Below, in pieces: positions 14,804 to 16,410 of a stretch of 16,410 bases of DNA. This stretch comes from DASZVN01 sp035547055. Lineage in GTDB: Bacteria > Pseudomonadota > Alphaproteobacteria > Rhizobiales > Methylopilaceae. The notes beneath the pieces are model-generated. The model did no database searches, was not told the DNA's origin, and was given only the letters and a program-made list of their open reading frames with translations. The stretch spans positions 1-16,410 of the forward strand of contig DASZVN010000024.1 in NCBI GenBank assembly GCA_035547055.1, in the 5' to 3' direction. Numbering within the stretch: the first letter of the stretch is position 1; every line of letters starts with the position of its first letter. Position numbers and translations under genes: made by a program.

Positions 14804-15613
14804 ATGGCGGACGTGGCGCAGGGGGAGGACGGCGAGGCGAGGCTGGAGCGGGGCCGTCGGTTGCATCCGGCGCGCATGCCGGGCGTCGTGTCGAGCGCGC
14901 TTCGTGACGACATCCTGAGCGGGCGGCTGGCCGACGGCGCGCACCTTCCGAAGGAGGAGGAGCTTCGCGCCGCCTTCGGCGTCGGCCGGCCGGCAATGCG
15001 CGAGGCGATGCGCATCCTCGAGGCGGAAGGGCTCGTTTCGATCGTCCGGGGCAACCGAGGCGGCGCGGTCGTCCGCGCGCCCCGCCACCTCCACACCGCC
15101 TATGCGCTCGCCCTGGTGTTGAAGTCGCGCGGGGCGCGCTCGCGCGACGTCGCCGACGCGCTTCGCGAGATCGAGCCGGTTTGCGCGGTGCTCTGCGCCC
15201 GGCGCGACGATCGCAGGGAGGTCGTCATCGCGCTGACGGAGATCCATGCCAACAGCGCGACCGTGCTCGACGATCCACTGGCCGCGACGGCGGCCTTCCG
15301 CCGCTTCCACGAAGCCATCGTCTCCGGCTGCGGCAACGCCACGCTGGCGCTTCTCGTCGGGGCGCTCGAGGCACTGTGGTCGAGCCACGTGAACGACGCC
15401 AGCATCCGCTCGCCGAGGCCGCGCACGCGGCAGGACCGCCAGCGGTCGTTCGACGACCACGCCGCAATTCTCGACCGCCTCGCCGCCGGCGACGCCGAGG
15501 GCACGCGCGAGGCCGTCTTCGCCCATATCGGGCGCGTCCAAGGCGCTCCGACGCTCGCCAATGTCGACGCACCTCTCGACGTCGATCGTCTCCGGCACGA
15601 ACTGGGACTTTGA
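14804..15613 (+). CDS. GntR-family regulator, FadR subfamily
   Basis: Transcription factor of 269 residues. The winged helix-turn-helix covers about 26-92: ALRDDILSGRLADGAHLPKE (32-51), FGVGRPAMREAMRILEAEGL (58-77) and a wing VRGNRGGAVV (81-90). A helical FCD effector domain follows (about 110-245), with metal-site His at H169 (FRRFHEA), H219 (DDHAAI) and H241 (FAHIGR). The Asp usually found four residues before the first His is F165 here, so the metal site is incomplete or altered. GGAGAGG just upstream supports the ATG at 14804. FadR-type proteins typically repress neighbouring catabolic genes until a carboxylic-acid ligand binds; the divergent operon and the LivK-like gene downstream are likely targets. 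Confidence 0.93.
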   Translation: MADVAQGEDGEARLERGRRLHPARMPGVVSSALRDDILSGRLADGAHLPKEEELRAAFGVGRPAMREAMRILEAEGLVSIVRGNRGGAVVRAPRHLHTAYALALVLKSRGARSRDVADALREIEPVCAVLCARRDDRREVVIALTEIHANSATVLDDPLAATAAFRRFHEAIVSGCGNATLALLVGALEALWSSHVNDASIRSPRPRTRQDRQRSFDDHAAILDRLAAGDAEGTREAVFAHIGRVQGAPTLANVDAPLDVDRLRHELGL

Positions 15614-15729
15614 TCTGAGGATCGCGTCCGTGGAGCCAGGTCCTCCGTCTTCATCGAATCCTCGCCGGCAAGGCGGCTGCTGCGGTCCAGGTTCGCCCGG
15701 CTGCTCTTGATCGCTTCCGCCGACGGTGG

Positions 15730-15745
15730 TGTTGTGCGGACAACA
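15730..15745. promoter_or_regulatory. GntR-like operator candidate before the LivK-type gene
   Basis: TGTTGTGCGGACAACA has perfect 6-bp arms about a 4-base centre, and lies 32 bp before the LivK-type start. The core TTGT-N4-ACAA resembles the symmetrical GT/AC operators used by FadR-subfamily GntR proteins. Regulation by the GntR protein encoded just upstream is inferred. It differs from the dyads at 14726-14766, so the same protein need not bind both. Confidence 0.45.
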
Positions 15746-15777
15746 ACGCACGACATGCGAAGAGGGAGGAAAATACG

Positions 15778-16410
15778 ATGGCGATGATGTCCAAGCTGGC
15801 GCTCCTGGCCAGTGCGGCGGTCCTGGTGGCCGGGGCGGCGCGGGCCGACACGGTGAAGGTCGGCGTCCTGACCTCCTATTCCGGCATCACCGCCGATGCC
15901 GGCCGCCAGGCCGACGCCGACATCACGATCTTCACCGAGAAGTACGGCAAGACCATCGCCGGCCACACCCTCGACTATGTCCGCCGCGACACCACCGGGC
16001 CGAACCCCGCGGTCTCCAAGCCGCGGGCGCAGGACCTGATCTTCCGCGAGAAGGTGCAGATCATCGACGGGCTCGACTTCACCCCGAATATTCTCGCGAT
16101 CGCGCCGCTGGTCACGGCCGGCAAGGTGCCGACCATCATCACCGGCGGCGGGACCGAGAACACCGTCGCGAGCAAGTCGCCCTACTATGCCCGTACGTTC
16201 CAGACCGAGGGCCAGGTGTCGCGGCCGATCGCCGACTGGGCCTACAAGAACGGCATCAGGAAGGTCTACACCGTCGTCGCCGACTACGCGCCCGGCTACG
16301 AGGCCGAGAAGGCGTTCATCGACGAGTTCAAGAAGGACGGCGGCACCATCGTCGGCAGCGTCCGCGTGCCGACCCGCAGCCCCGAGTTCTCCGCCTACAT
16401 GCAGCGGGTG
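15778..16410 (+). CDS. LivK-type (branched-chain/aromatic acid) ABC binding protein, 3' end outside window
   Basis: Periplasmic binding protein of the type I (Peripla_BP_6) class. The open frame runs 211 codons to the window edge, roughly half the usual length. The signal peptide ends at AARA (residue 23), giving mature DTVKVGVLTSYSGITADAGR, the standard opening with the SG ligand-binding region. Later, VQIIDGLDFTPNILAIAPLV, GKVPTIITGGG, YYARTFQTEGQ and GIRKVYTVVADYAPGYEAEK follow the family layout. GGAGGA lies seven bases before the ATG. Relatives bind branched-chain amino acids, urea or aromatic acids such as benzoates. Permease and ATPase genes probably follow beyond the edge. Confidence 0.94.
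   Translation, partial: MAMMSKLALLASAAVLVAGAARADTVKVGVLTSYSGITADAGRQADADITIFTEKYGKTIAGHTLDYVRRDTTGPNPAVSKPRAQDLIFREKVQIIDGLDFTPNILAIAPLVTAGKVPTIITGGGTENTVASKSPYYARTFQTEGQVSRPIADWAYKNGIRKVYTVVADYAPGYEAEKAFIDEFKKDGGTIVGSVRVPTRSPEFSAYMQRV

Noticed and set aside
1..16410. CRISPR arrays, rRNA, tRNA or intact insertion sequences
   Set aside because: No regularly spaced repeats, tRNA-like cloverleaf or intact transposase gene was seen on either strand by eye.

Overview
The window is GC-rich (apart from one AT-rich promoter near 6.59-6.66 kb). It is densely packed and dominated by ABC uptake systems tied to catabolic enzymes, which fits a metabolically versatile soil or plant-associated alphaproteobacterium, probably Hyphomicrobiales. 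An Irr-type iron-control box candidate upstream of exbB supports the class. The genus cannot be named from sequence alone.

Region A (1-5837, minus strand) reads in transcription order: a LysR-type regulator, a family-5 (peptide/nickel-type) solute-binding protein, a Rieske non-haem iron oxygenase of the phthalate-dioxygenase/O-demethylase type, and DppB- and DppC-like permeases. The last runs off the left edge. The oxygenase sits between the binding protein and the permeases, so the simplest reading is an uptake-and-oxidise operon for a small aromatic or amide substrate. No reductase, ferredoxin or transporter ATPase is visible; they may lie beyond the edge.

Region B (5838-6760) has no intact gene. 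It holds a candidate operator in front of the LysR gene, the N-terminal stump of a TetR-family regulator broken by an amber codon, a possible scrap of a tyrosine recombinase, and then an AT-rich promoter with a candidate Irr box.

Region C (6761-9099, plus strand) is an exbB-exbD-tonB operon that energises outer-membrane uptake. It ends at a long nested inverted repeat (9143-9219) between convergent genes, probably a bidirectional terminator.

Region D (9274-14713, minus strand) is a six-gene operon: ABC permease, ABC ATPase, DHDPS/NAL-family lyase, FAD-linked oxidase, VOC-family protein and an NMT1/SsuA-type binding protein. All five gene junctions are 4-bp ATGA or GTGA overlaps. The three enzymes inside a complete importer point to a dedicated uptake and breakdown pathway whose substrate cannot be read from sequence. 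A 90-bp regulatory region with two interlocking dyads separates it from a divergent FadR-subfamily GntR regulator (14804-15613).

Region E (15614-16410, plus strand) has a GntR-like dyad followed by the start of a LivK-type branched-chain/aromatic-acid binding protein, which runs off the right edge and probably begins another ABC operon.
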